Origin: JBEIGE01 sp040382055
GTDB lineage: Bacteria > Pseudomonadota > Gammaproteobacteria > Burkholderiales > Burkholderiaceae_C
Reading direction: 5' to 3'
Length of the DNA stretch: 14,843 nucleotides
NCBI GenBank assembly: GCA_040382055.1
Contig: JBEIGE010000045.1
Location: forward strand, 1-14,843
Under the pieces are notes generated by a model. That model was not told where the DNA came from, did no database searches, and saw nothing but the letters and a program-made list of their open reading frames with translations. Position 1 is the first letter of the stretch. Every line of letters begins with the position of its first letter. A program made the position numbers and the translations under genes. Below are positions 6,138-13,151 of this stretch, one piece after another.

Positions 6138-6519
6138 ATGATGGGAGTGACTCTCATCGTCATCCCGCGCATAGAGTGCGTCGGCGGCGTCCTGCTTTCT
6201 CAAATGGGGTGCAAGGAAGCCACACGCATCGAAATCCAGCGTATTTAGTTCCGCGCCGGGCATGCCTACGCCGAGGTGCTGGTGCTGCTGGGACTCTTTG
6301 GGCCGTTGTTGGTGGATGTGGCGGCGCTGAATCCCGCCTTCAGCTGGTTTATGCGAATCGGACTTTTTACTGCACCGATGCACGTTTCCGCCGGCTTCTT
6401 CGTCGGCGCGCCGATGAAGAAGGGTGATCCCTCCCCCTGGGCGTTTAATCATTCTGGTGCGCATCGGCACAATTTTACTTGCCCCTTGCCTGCTAACCCT
6501 GGGAGTTGGGCTCCTGTAG
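6138..6519 (+). pseudogene. Small membrane protein, broken by a stop and a frameshift
   Basis: Three pieces combine into one plausible hydrophobic protein of about 126 residues. Frame 6138-6245 gives MMGVTLIVIPRIECVGGVLL and onward. An in-frame TAG (6246-6248) is followed in the same frame by FRAGHAYAEVLVLLGLFGPL, then WFMRIGLFTAPMHVSAGFFV and GAPMKKGDPSP. After a +1 shift near the C-run at 6432-6438 comes GRLIILVRIGTILLAPCLLT, LGVGLL and TAG 6517-6519. The FRAGHAHAxVLVxL pattern matches a family of uncharacterised small membrane proteins as I recall it. Two independent lesions mean it is decayed. It probably once formed a unit with the small membrane gene at 5700, 81 bp upstream. Confidence 0.6.
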
Positions 6520-6711
6520 TCGGCGCTTGCACAGAGGTTCTGTTGCGACAAATACGGGGTCCACCGGAAGGTTGGTCATTGAGGCTGCTTTCCTGGGGTT
6601 TTGCTTGGTTGATAGGTGGGGCAGCTCCGTGTTGTAAAACACCGGCCATTTGTTCATTCTCTGGTTGAAGAGGCTCAGATCTGTGAAGAGCAGGGGTATT
6701 GTCAGAACAGG
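6520..6711. other. Gap without recognisable gene
   Basis: About 190 bp between the membrane pseudogene and the lpdA copy-B scrap. I see no start with a ribosome binding site, no terminator and no repeat. The right boundary reads GTCAGAACAG, after which lpdA sequence begins abruptly. Confidence 0.5.
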
Positions 6712-6792
6712 CCCACGGCCACGGCAAGATCCTGGGCGGTGGCATGGTGGGCACCCACGCCGGCGACATGACTGGCGAGGTGCCCCTGGCGA
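6712..6792 (+). pseudogene. lpdA: lpdA scrap, copy B (3' piece)
   Basis: Reads AHGHGKILGGGMVGTHAGDM then TGEVPLA before leaving homology; about 27 codons of the E3 dimerisation domain. Over 69 bases it differs from copy A (from 3961) at about six positions by eye. It begins where the copy-C scrap ends, one codon apart in an intact gene. It lacks the rest of the gene and joins directly to the intergenic repeat that follows copy A, so an internal deletion of roughly 300 bp is implied. Confidence 0.8.
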
Positions 6793-6798
6793 CAGTTC

Positions 6799-7040
6799 GG
6801 ACTTGACTTTGAAGTCGATAAGCGCGTCAATTGGTGATGGATCGAAACAGCGGTTTTGCCAACGCTGCGGGGAATGGCTGTGCGTGGCACTGCCCAATAA
6901 GAGTCATTCCGGCCAATCTCGACAAATCTCGGGAAACTTGCCCGGTGCAATCATCCCGGCAGACCCATTGTGCAGGCTTGTGATACCCCAAACGTCTGCA
7001 ATACTTGTGCTTATGCGCTTGGATCTCCTATCTGTATCCG
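6799..7040 (+). repeat. Diverged intergenic repeat, copy B
   Basis: Aligns to 4340-4562 (copy A) with short indels. Conserved blocks include GTCGATA/CAGCGC, GGTTTTGCCAAC, GCAGACCC and GCAGGCTTGTGAT, ending near TTGGATCTCCTAT. Its last bases overlap the final codons of the permease on the opposite strand. No coding sequence was seen on the plus strand and no terminator for the permease was found. Confidence 0.6.
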
Positions 7041-8398
7041 TGGGGTAGTTGCTCGAGGGTTTTTTCGCGCATACGCAATATCAGCAAGGCCAAAATGCCG
7101 CTGGCGATGAGCCACATGGAGACGTGAATGGCTTTTTGTGAAATGGCATAGGTGACGCTGGAATAGGTCAGCCATGCGCAGGCGGCACAGAAAATCAGGG
7201 GAAGCACGGGGTAAAGGGGCACTTTGTAGGGACGCGTGGTGTGCACATCTGTCTGTCTCAACCACAGTAGGGCCAGCCCAACCAGGAACAGGAAACCCCA
7301 GAACACGGGGGCAGTGAATTCGACCATGGCAGAAAAACCGTCGGCTTCTTGGGTGCCCAAGGCAATCAAGCCCATGCTGATCAGGGCCTGCAGGGTCAAG
7401 GCTTGTTTGGGGCTGCCGATGTCCAGTTGCCATTGGCCCAATTTGCGCAGGGCTTTCCAGTCGCTGCCGACTGCAAAGTTGGTACGAGCGCCGACAAACA
7501 TGGTGGCGTTGATGCTGGTCAGCGCAGCAATGGCCACAAACAAGCCCAGTGCTTTTTGCGCCCAAGGCCCGAAGGCCAGACCCAGCAGATCGCCGGCGGC
7601 GGTTTTGCTTTGGCTCAAACCATTCAAGCCCAGGCCCAACAGCAAGGCCGTGTTGACCAGCAGGTAAATGACCGTCAAGGCAAGCATGCTGGCCAAGATG
7701 ACCCAGACCATGGTGCGGGGTCCCCCCTTCACTTCGGCCGAGATGTAGGCGGCTTCGTTCCAGCCGCCAAAGGTCAGCAAGACAAAGACCAGGCACAACC
7801 CCCATTGCGCTGGCGCCGGCGCTTGTGCAAACCACTGGATGGTGCCTGAGGCCGGGGTATCGATCCAGAAGCCTGCCGCGACAACGGCCAGCAAGCCAAT
7901 GATTTCGGTCAAGGTCAACCAGTTTTGCATGCGCGAAGAGGCTTGGATGCCAGCCAGGTTGACCACGGTCAAGACAAGCACAATGAGCAGTGCCCAGATG
8001 GCACTGGAATAGGCGCCCAGGTTCAGCAGGGTGCTCATGTAATCGCCAAAAACAAAGGCCAGCAAGGCGATGGAGCCAGTGTTGATGATCGTGGCGCGCG
8101 ACCAGCCGTAAATGAAAGAAATGTTGCGTCCAAAAGCCCTGTGCAGGAAATGGTAGTCGCCCCCGGCGTTGGGGTAGGCCGTGCAAAGTTCTGCATAGCA
8201 AAGCGCCCCCACGATGGAGATCAGCGCGCCGGCCATCCACAGCACCAGCGCCCAGCCGGCATCTCCGCTGATTCCGGCCACCAGTGAGGGGGTTTTGAAA
8301 ATGCCGGCCCCAATCACGATGCCCACAATCAGCGCCACGGCTGAAAAGGGGCGCAGCAGGCGGAGCATCTGGACGGGGGCGTGGCTATCGGGTTTCAT
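7028..8398 (-). CDS. APC-family amino acid permease
   Basis: A 456-residue inner-membrane transporter with about 12 hydrophobic segments across its length. The first helix carries the APC signature VALIVGIVIGAGIFKTPSLV; the cytoplasmic-loop pattern ELCTAYPNAGGDYHFL and FGGWNEAAYISAEVKG are also typical of the amino acid-polyamine-organocation superfamily (LAT/CAT-like branches). It should exchange or import amino acids or amines; the substrate cannot be read. Length is normal and no lesions are seen. The ATG at 8398 has a poor ribosome binding site, and the methyltransferase-like gene ends 38 bp upstream on the same strand, so the two probably share a transcript. The 3' end overlaps the intergenic repeat copy B. 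Confidence 0.88.
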   Translation of the reverse strand: MKPDSHAPVQMLRLLRPFSAVALIVGIVIGAGIFKTPSLVAGISGDAGWALVLWMAGALISIVGALCYAELCTAYPNAGGDYHFLHRAFGRNISFIYGWSRATIINTGSIALLAFVFGDYMSTLLNLGAYSSAIWALLIVLVLTVVNLAGIQASSRMQNWLTLTEIIGLLAVVAAGFWIDTPASGTIQWFAQAPAPAQWGLCLVFVLLTFGGWNEAAYISAEVKGGPRTMVWVILASMLALTVIYLLVNTALLLGLGLNGLSQSKTAAGDLLGLAFGPWAQKALGLFVAIAALTSINATMFVGARTNFAVGSDWKALRKLGQWQLDIGSPKQALTLQALISMGLIALGTQEADGFSAMVEFTAPVFWGFLFLVGLALLWLRQTDVHTTRPYKVPLYPVLPLIFCAACAWLTYSSVTYAISQKAIHVSMWLIASGILALLILRMREKTLEQLPHGYR

Positions 8399-8436
8399 TT
8401 GGACCGTTCAACACGTTGCGGTGTTACTGTTGCGTT

Positions 8437-9306
8437 TTAAGGTCGGGTGATTTCGACAGGCGTTTGCGTGTAATCAGAGACAACCGTGCCCGTCATGCGG
8501 CGACCTTCTACACGGCCAGAGAAGGCGTGCAGCTTCCGGTCCGGGGTGGTGAACTGAAACTTGACCTCATCGCCACGCAATTTGGCGCCGATCAGGGCGT
8601 GGGTTTGGCCGCCACGGCTGAGTACCCCACCAATGTTTTGAAAGGATTGACTCATGCTCAAGCGCGCGGGCCCGCCAACCAGCCCGGTCATCACCCAATC
8701 GCCCTCAATGGGCGCGGGGACCACCCAAAAATAGCCCTGCGCATTTTGCTCCGACATGGTCTCGTCAGGCTCCCAGTCCCCCATCGTGAAAGCATGCGAA
8801 ACCACCCGGGTGCCGGGCTTCATTTTGAGCAAGGCGGGGCGCAGCTTCAAGTTCAGGTGAGGCAGCAGGTACAGGGTGACCACGGTGGCAGAACTGAAGT
8901 CTTCTTGAAAGATGTCCCCTGTGATGATCCGAACTTTGTCGTTCATGCCCGCCTCGGCCACTTTGCGCTGGGCAAATTGGGCCATGTCGGGGTTGAACTC
9001 AATGCCCACCGATTGCGCACCGTATTTGCGCGCTGCCGTGATGGCGATGATGCCGTCGCCAGCACCCAAATCAAACAATCTGTCTTTGTCAGTGACTTTG
9101 GCAGCGGTGAGCATTTTGTCGATCAGCCCTGGAGGGGTGGGGATCCAGACCACATCTTTCCCGGCTTGTCCGCGCACGGGCTCGTAAGCCGTTGTGGCGG
9201 CTTGGGGGCCGGCCGCTTTGCTGTCAGGGGCGGCGGTGGTGGACGAGCAGGCCAGATTCAACCAGCCGGTCAGCAAGATGGGCAACAAAACACGGGATAA
9301 GGTCAT
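8437..9306 (-). CDS. Exported class I SAM-methyltransferase-like protein
   Basis: A 289-residue protein starting at ATG 9306, with AGGAG seven bases upstream (upstream ATGs in frame lack this). Residues 1-20 form a signal peptide ending in NLAC-SS, a near-lipobox that suggests a lipoprotein. A Rossmann methyltransferase core follows: motif I FDLGAGDG (78-85), acidic SAM-binding residue in GIEFNP (Glu103), motif II-like GDIF (Asp131), then TLYLLPHLNLKLRP and PGTRVVSHAFTMGDWEPDE. This order resembles the FAM173/ATPSCKMT lysine-methyltransferase family and its bacterial relatives. A C-terminal extension of about 80 residues has no assignment. SAM is not known in the periplasm, so an exported enzyme is puzzling: either the N-terminus is a membrane anchor facing inward, or the activity has changed. 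It is first in a likely operon with the permease. Confidence 0.8.
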   Translation of the reverse strand: MTLSRVLLPILLTGWLNLACSSTTAAPDSKAAGPQAATTAYEPVRGQAGKDVVWIPTPPGLIDKMLTAAKVTDKDRLFDLGAGDGIIAITAARKYGAQSVGIEFNPDMAQFAQRKVAEAGMNDKVRIITGDIFQEDFSSATVVTLYLLPHLNLKLRPALLKMKPGTRVVSHAFTMGDWEPDETMSEQNAQGYFWVVPAPIEGDWVMTGLVGGPARLSMSQSFQNIGGVLSRGGQTHALIGAKLRGDEVKFQFTTPDRKLHAFSGRVEGRRMTGTVVSDYTQTPVEITRP

Positions 9307-9845
9307 GGTCGACTCCTGATGAGGTGCGTTGGGAGGGGCACTGCAGGTCTGAGCACAGCTGCCCCTATGTAAACGCATAAGGTTAATCATTTTTTGATTT
9401 AATTTTAATGAATTGTTTTTTTATTGCCGTATGAGTGGTTACCCTTGATTCGATCGCCATGGCCGGGATCGGGCTGCAGCCATGCGCTGTTAATTGTGGA
9501 TAAACACAAATTCAACAACATGAAAAGCGGTACGCATCCATTGTCAAATTCCCTGTTGGTGACCAGAAAACAACTTTTATTCCACAGCGCCGTTGGGTCA
9601 TGAGTCAAATTGACGCTTGTAGGATCGACGCGATTTCAGACTGGACAAGGAAAATTGCTGTTGGATGGATGGCAATGCTTTGTATTTTTATCAATTTGGA
9701 ACCCACCCGGATCACAGCGCGCAGCGAAGCCTGACTGGCGGTTGAATTGCCGCACGCCACAAGGGCTCAGCCCAAGGGCGATGGGGCCGGCCAACGGTCT
9801 TACAGGCGCGCATCGATGCGCTCGCCCACAGGTCAAGCTCGACGG
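9307..9845. other. Intergenic region: methyltransferase leader and unassigned DNA
   Basis: An AT-rich stretch (about 9386-9425) should hold the minus-strand promoter for the methyltransferase-permease pair, though I cannot fix its boxes. A single perfect DnaA-box-like TGTGGATAA lies at 9495-9503 and a 14-bp palindrome GCGCATCGATGCGC at 9808-9821. I find no gene with a credible start and ribosome binding site here. Confidence 0.5.
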
Positions 9846-9930
9846 CTGTTCCGTTGGACCGCATCCGGGCGCGCCATTGCCAATGGAAGAGACGAAGGCG
9901 TGACCAAACTCCTGTTTTACGACTCACCCG
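9846..9930 (+). pseudogene. lpdA: lpdA scrap, copy C (5' piece)
   Basis: Twenty-eight codons reading LFRWTASGRAIANGRDEGVT then KLLFYDSP, matching copy A (3882-3960) in frame. By hand it differs at about 19 of 85 bases, mostly at third codon positions, so the sequence diverged while still coding. Homology stops after the CCC-G of DSP; the next part of the gene appears instead at 6712 (copy B). There is no start or stop of its own. Confidence 0.8.
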
Positions 9931-10047
9931 CGCTCTATAACCGGTGCCATCCTGAGCGCACGTCTCAGGTAAATACTCGACACTCAAACTGGACAGACTC
10001 AGGGTCTGCGAAAGCCTACAACCTCTGCCACATGCGGAATCTTGCGG

Positions 10048-10106
10048 TTGAATTTTCTGCCCGTTTACATATAGGGGAAAGTACTCTCTTCAGTCGTTTG
10101 CAAACG
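10048..10106 (+). promoter_or_regulatory. Candidate promoter and operator of the TRAP operon
   Basis: TTGAAT (10048-10053) and TATAGG (10070-10075), 16 bp apart, could be -35 and -10 boxes. A perfect 12-bp palindrome CGTTTGCAAACG (10095-10106) lies just downstream of the expected start of transcription, a place suited to a repressor. A single 12-mer palindrome can occur by chance in a window this size. No regulator gene is adjacent. Confidence 0.35.
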
Positions 10107-10150
10107 TCAGACAATGATTAATCAACAAAATGTAACTAAGGAGACATTCC

Positions 10151-11227
10151 ATGCCTAGCCTATCTTTCGCAACCTTGACATCCAGTCTCGTGATGGCAGC
10201 TGTGATCGGATTTTCTCCGGTTGCAAACGCTGAAAAATTTACCGTAAAAATTGGTTCTGGACATAGTCCGAGCTGGATTCACATATCTTTGTCACAGAGC
10301 TTTTTTATCCCGGAAGTCAAAAAGCGTGTCAAAGACAGAACGGGACATGATTTCGAGTTCATTGAAAACTGGTCGGGATCTTCTGTCAAGACTACCGAAG
10401 TGCTGGAAGCGGTTGAGTCGGGTGTGCTTGATTTTGGAGTCTTCTGCATTTGCCATGAGGCACAAAAGTTAGCTCTCAACAATTTCCCTATGTATTTGCC
10501 ATTTGGCCCTAGCAACCCGGAGGTCTCGGTACGCGCAACCCGTAAGGTCTACGACACTACACCAGAGTTACCTCGCCAGTTCGAAAAATATGGCCAACGA
10601 CTTTTAACCTTGGTGCCATTTGAGCCATACAACCTGGTTTCGCGTTCCCCGATTCAAAAGGCTTCTGACGTTAAGGGTAAGAAAGTTGGTGCTGCGGGCC
10701 CCAATGCATTTTGGGTCTCTGAAGCGGGTGCCTTGCCCGTTTCTGTTGCTGGCCCTGACATGTACACGTCTTTGCAAACAGGTCTGATTGAGTCAATGAT
10801 CATATTTCTGAGTGTCATGGACTCCCTCAAACTTTTTGACGTAGCCCCCAATTTTGTGGATGTCGAGTTCGGATCCATGACCGTCACTTCTCTTACTGTC
10901 AACACGCGACGTTTCGACCGCCTGCCAAAAGATGTTCAAAGCATCATCCTGGAAGTAGCGAAAGAAATGGAAGTGCTAAGCGGCAAAGTTACACGTGAGA
11001 TGGGTGAAAAAACAGTGGCTGCCATCAAGTCAAGGGGTGTTAGTGTGGTCAAAGTCAGCGAACCAGAGCGGAAAGCCTGGGCTGATATGTTGGTCAATTC
11101 ACCCCGTGATATTGCCAAAAAGTATGAGTCTGAAAATAAACTGCCAATGACTCAGGTCATGAAGGCATATATTCAAGCCACTGAAGCTGAAGGATATCGC
11201 TGGCCAGTTAAGGCGAAGTTAGACTGA
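10151..11227 (+). CDS. TRAP transporter substrate-binding protein (DctP-type)
   Basis: A 358-residue periplasmic binding protein. The signal peptide ends ANA (25-27) before EKFTVKIG. The body fits TRAP solute receptors: GVLDFGVF (about 91-98), the hinge region ASDVKGKKVGAAGPN (171-185), the Y-T-S-L-Q-T-G-L-I-E-S segment that corresponds to the family's YxALQxGxxDG, and a charged C-terminal helix. In most DctP-type receptors an arginine near the KGLKIR motif binds the ligand carboxylate; here the equivalent stretch reads KGKKVGAAG, so ligand contact must differ. AAGGAG seven bases before ATG 10151 fixes the start. It is the first gene of a plus-strand operon with the two membrane subunits and a dehydrogenase. 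Confidence 0.9.
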   Translation: MPSLSFATLTSSLVMAAVIGFSPVANAEKFTVKIGSGHSPSWIHISLSQSFFIPEVKKRVKDRTGHDFEFIENWSGSSVKTTEVLEAVESGVLDFGVFCICHEAQKLALNNFPMYLPFGPSNPEVSVRATRKVYDTTPELPRQFEKYGQRLLTLVPFEPYNLVSRSPIQKASDVKGKKVGAAGPNAFWVSEAGALPVSVAGPDMYTSLQTGLIESMIIFLSVMDSLKLFDVAPNFVDVEFGSMTVTSLTVNTRRFDRLPKDVQSIILEVAKEMEVLSGKVTREMGEKTVAAIKSRGVSVVKVSEPERKAWADMLVNSPRDIAKKYESENKLPMTQVMKAYIQATEAEGYRWPVKAKLD

Positions 11228-11248
11228 TTCAGCACTCAGCATAATTTT

Positions 11249-11758
11249 ATGTTGAAGGCCATCATCTACTCGGTTGATCGATTGGCTCAGGGCATGATGG
11301 TAGCGACAGCTTTTGTCGCTTTTGGAATGTCTTTTGCCATATTGATCGAAATTATTTGCAGACTGTTAGGAATAAAGTATTTCGGCACCGCCGAACACAT
11401 TCGAAATATTTTGATTCTCATCGTGTTTCTGCAATTGCCCTATGCGGTCCGGGTACGCAGCATGCTTTTCGTGGATTTCTTCCAAAATTTAATGCCAAAA
11501 CAGTTAAAAAATCTAAGCCAAAAACTTTGTGCTTTGGGGGGTGTTTTTTTCTTTGTTGTTCTCGCGTATGGCGCCTTCGATCCGGCCGTTCGGGCATGGG
11601 TCGATAACGAATACGAAGGCGAGGGTGTTGTCGACGTGGCCGCATGGCCAGCGCGTTTTGCTGTGGTTTCTGGGAGCTTGATGGCCTCCTGGTTCTATCT
11701 GTTACGTATGTTTGGGGTCGAGACAGAACTCAGGATTCCTGTGCACCAGGATATCTGA
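11249..11758 (+). CDS. TRAP transporter small membrane subunit (DctQ-type)
   Basis: A 169-residue protein with four hydrophobic helices (about 15-37, 52-68, 92-110 and 132-150). It has the DctQ-type pattern, including an acidic residue in the first helix pair (ILIEIICR) and the family-like VRVRSMLFVDFF loop. It couples the binding protein to the large subunit in sodium-driven uptake. It starts 21 bp after the DctP stop with little ribosome binding site and may depend on coupling or an unusual leader. It appears intact. Confidence 0.85.
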   Translation: MLKAIIYSVDRLAQGMMVATAFVAFGMSFAILIEIICRLLGIKYFGTAEHIRNILILIVFLQLPYAVRVRSMLFVDFFQNLMPKQLKNLSQKLCALGGVFFFVVLAYGAFDPAVRAWVDNEYEGEGVVDVAAWPARFAVVSGSLMASWFYLLRMFGVETELRIPVHQDI

Positions 11759-11779
11759 AGAACCTAGAGTTAAAACTAC

Positions 11780-13120
11780 ATGATCGACTACTTGCATTTG
11801 ATTATCTTGGGCATGCTTCTTCTTCTCGTCTTTTTGGGCGTGGAGGTGGCAGTTTCTCTGGCCCTGGTGAGCCTGACGGCCATGTGGATTTCCACCGGCG
11901 ACTGGCACATCACGGTTTCATTTCTGAGCAATACCGCTTATGAGGCTTTGCGCGACTACGTTTTTGCGGTCGTGCCCTTGTTTTTGTTGATGGGTGAATT
12001 CATTGCTCGCTCGGGTATTGCTTACGATCTTTTTTGGGCTATTGATCGATGGCTGTCCCGGCTGCCGGCAAGGTTTGCATACGCTACTGTTTTAGGCAAT
12101 GTGGTTTTTTCTTTTGTTTCAGGCACCAGCCTGGCGTCTGCAACGACGTTCACATCAATCGCATATCCGCAGATGAAACGGGCGGGATACGCTGATCATT
12201 TTTCACTTGGGCTTATCAGTGGTACAGCATGCTTGGGCATGTTGATACCACCAAGTTTGCTGATGGTTGTTTGGGGAATCTTGACCGATATCTCGATTGG
12301 TCACTTATTTCTGGCTGGAATCATCCCTGGATTTTTGTTGGCGGGATTGATGATGATCTACATCGCTACGATCTCGCTGACCCATCCGCATCTGGTTGCC
12401 CACGGCCCTGGTTTTCAAAGCAAGTTGGCATCTACATCGAATGCCAACCAAAAACCTCCCCCGAGTCGTCGTGACCTCGTGCTCAGCAGTTTTGGGCTGC
12501 TGACGATTGTTGTTGGCGCGTTGGGCGGCATTTGGGCGGGTATTTTTACACCGACCGAAGGTGCTGGCATGGGCGCATTAGCGGCGTTACTTGTCGGCGT
12601 GTTGAAAGGCATGCGTCGCGCAGAAATTATTGATACCGTTCTTACGGCGGGTCGAGTTGCTGTTCCATTAATGATTCTTGTGTTCGCTGCACAGCTTTAT
12701 TCAAGAACACTGGCCATGAGTGGTGTGGGCAATCAGATTCAGACATTGATATTGTCCGCTCAATGGGGTATGGGGCTAACGGTGCTTTTCATGGTTTCGA
12801 TCTGGATGGTTCTGGGAATGCTGATCGACTCCATCTCCATCATGCTGCTCACAGTGCCTATTTTTTGGCCGATCGCCCAAGCGTTGGGCATGGATCCTTT
12901 GGCGTTCGCCATGATTGGCATCTTGATTGTCGAGGCTGGGTTGTTGACGCCTCCATTTGGTTTGGTTGTCTACGCGGTTAAATCTGTCGTTCCAAATAAA
13001 GAAGTCACCATGGCACAAATTTTTCTTGGTGCCACCCCGTACGTATTTCTGCTGATTTTTGTGTCGGCCTTGATATATTTTTTCCCGCCAATTGCAAGTT
13101 GGTTGGCAGGGTGGGTGTAG
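11780..13120 (+). CDS. TRAP transporter large membrane subunit (DctM-type)
   Basis: A 446-residue inner-membrane permease with about 12 segments. DctM signatures are clear: FAVVPLFLLMGEFIARSGIA, the GMLIPPSLLMVVWG loop (standard GxLIPPSxxxxxYG), GAGMGALAALLVG, and TPPFGLVVYAVK near the C-terminus. It forms the ion-coupled elevator-type channel of the TRAP system. It begins 21 bp after DctQ, and the dehydrogenase follows after 31 bp, so all four genes are likely co-transcribed. No lesions were seen. Confidence 0.9.
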   Translation: MIDYLHLIILGMLLLLVFLGVEVAVSLALVSLTAMWISTGDWHITVSFLSNTAYEALRDYVFAVVPLFLLMGEFIARSGIAYDLFWAIDRWLSRLPARFAYATVLGNVVFSFVSGTSLASATTFTSIAYPQMKRAGYADHFSLGLISGTACLGMLIPPSLLMVVWGILTDISIGHLFLAGIIPGFLLAGLMMIYIATISLTHPHLVAHGPGFQSKLASTSNANQKPPPSRRDLVLSSFGLLTIVVGALGGIWAGIFTPTEGAGMGALAALLVGVLKGMRRAEIIDTVLTAGRVAVPLMILVFAAQLYSRTLAMSGVGNQIQTLILSAQWGMGLTVLFMVSIWMVLGMLIDSISIMLLTVPIFWPIAQALGMDPLAFAMIGILIVEAGLLTPPFGLVVYAVKSVVPNKEVTMAQIFLGATPYVFLLIFVSALIYFFPPIASWLAGWV

Positions 13121-13151
13121 TGAAGAGTCCATTTCGATATAGGGGATTTTG

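Noticed and set aside
7236..7849. Long open frames on the plus strand opposite the permease
   Set aside because: Low-complexity antisense of a GC-rich membrane gene, without ribosome binding sites or recognisable domains.
8416..9300. 294-codon plus-strand frame opposite the methyltransferase gene
   Set aside because: Glycine/arginine-rich shadow; the minus-strand frame has clear motifs and a good ribosome binding site.
9495..9503. Perfect DnaA-box-like TGTGGATAA
   Set aside because: A single box without a cluster, iterons or replication genes; not an origin.
9808..9821. 14-bp palindrome GCGCATCGATGCGC
   Set aside because: About one such palindrome is expected by chance in 15 kb, and it is not placed near a start.
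9747..10121. 124-codon frame containing lpdA scrap C as a gene
   Set aside because: Only the 28 lpdA codons are meaningful; the flanking codons look random and no ribosome binding site is present.
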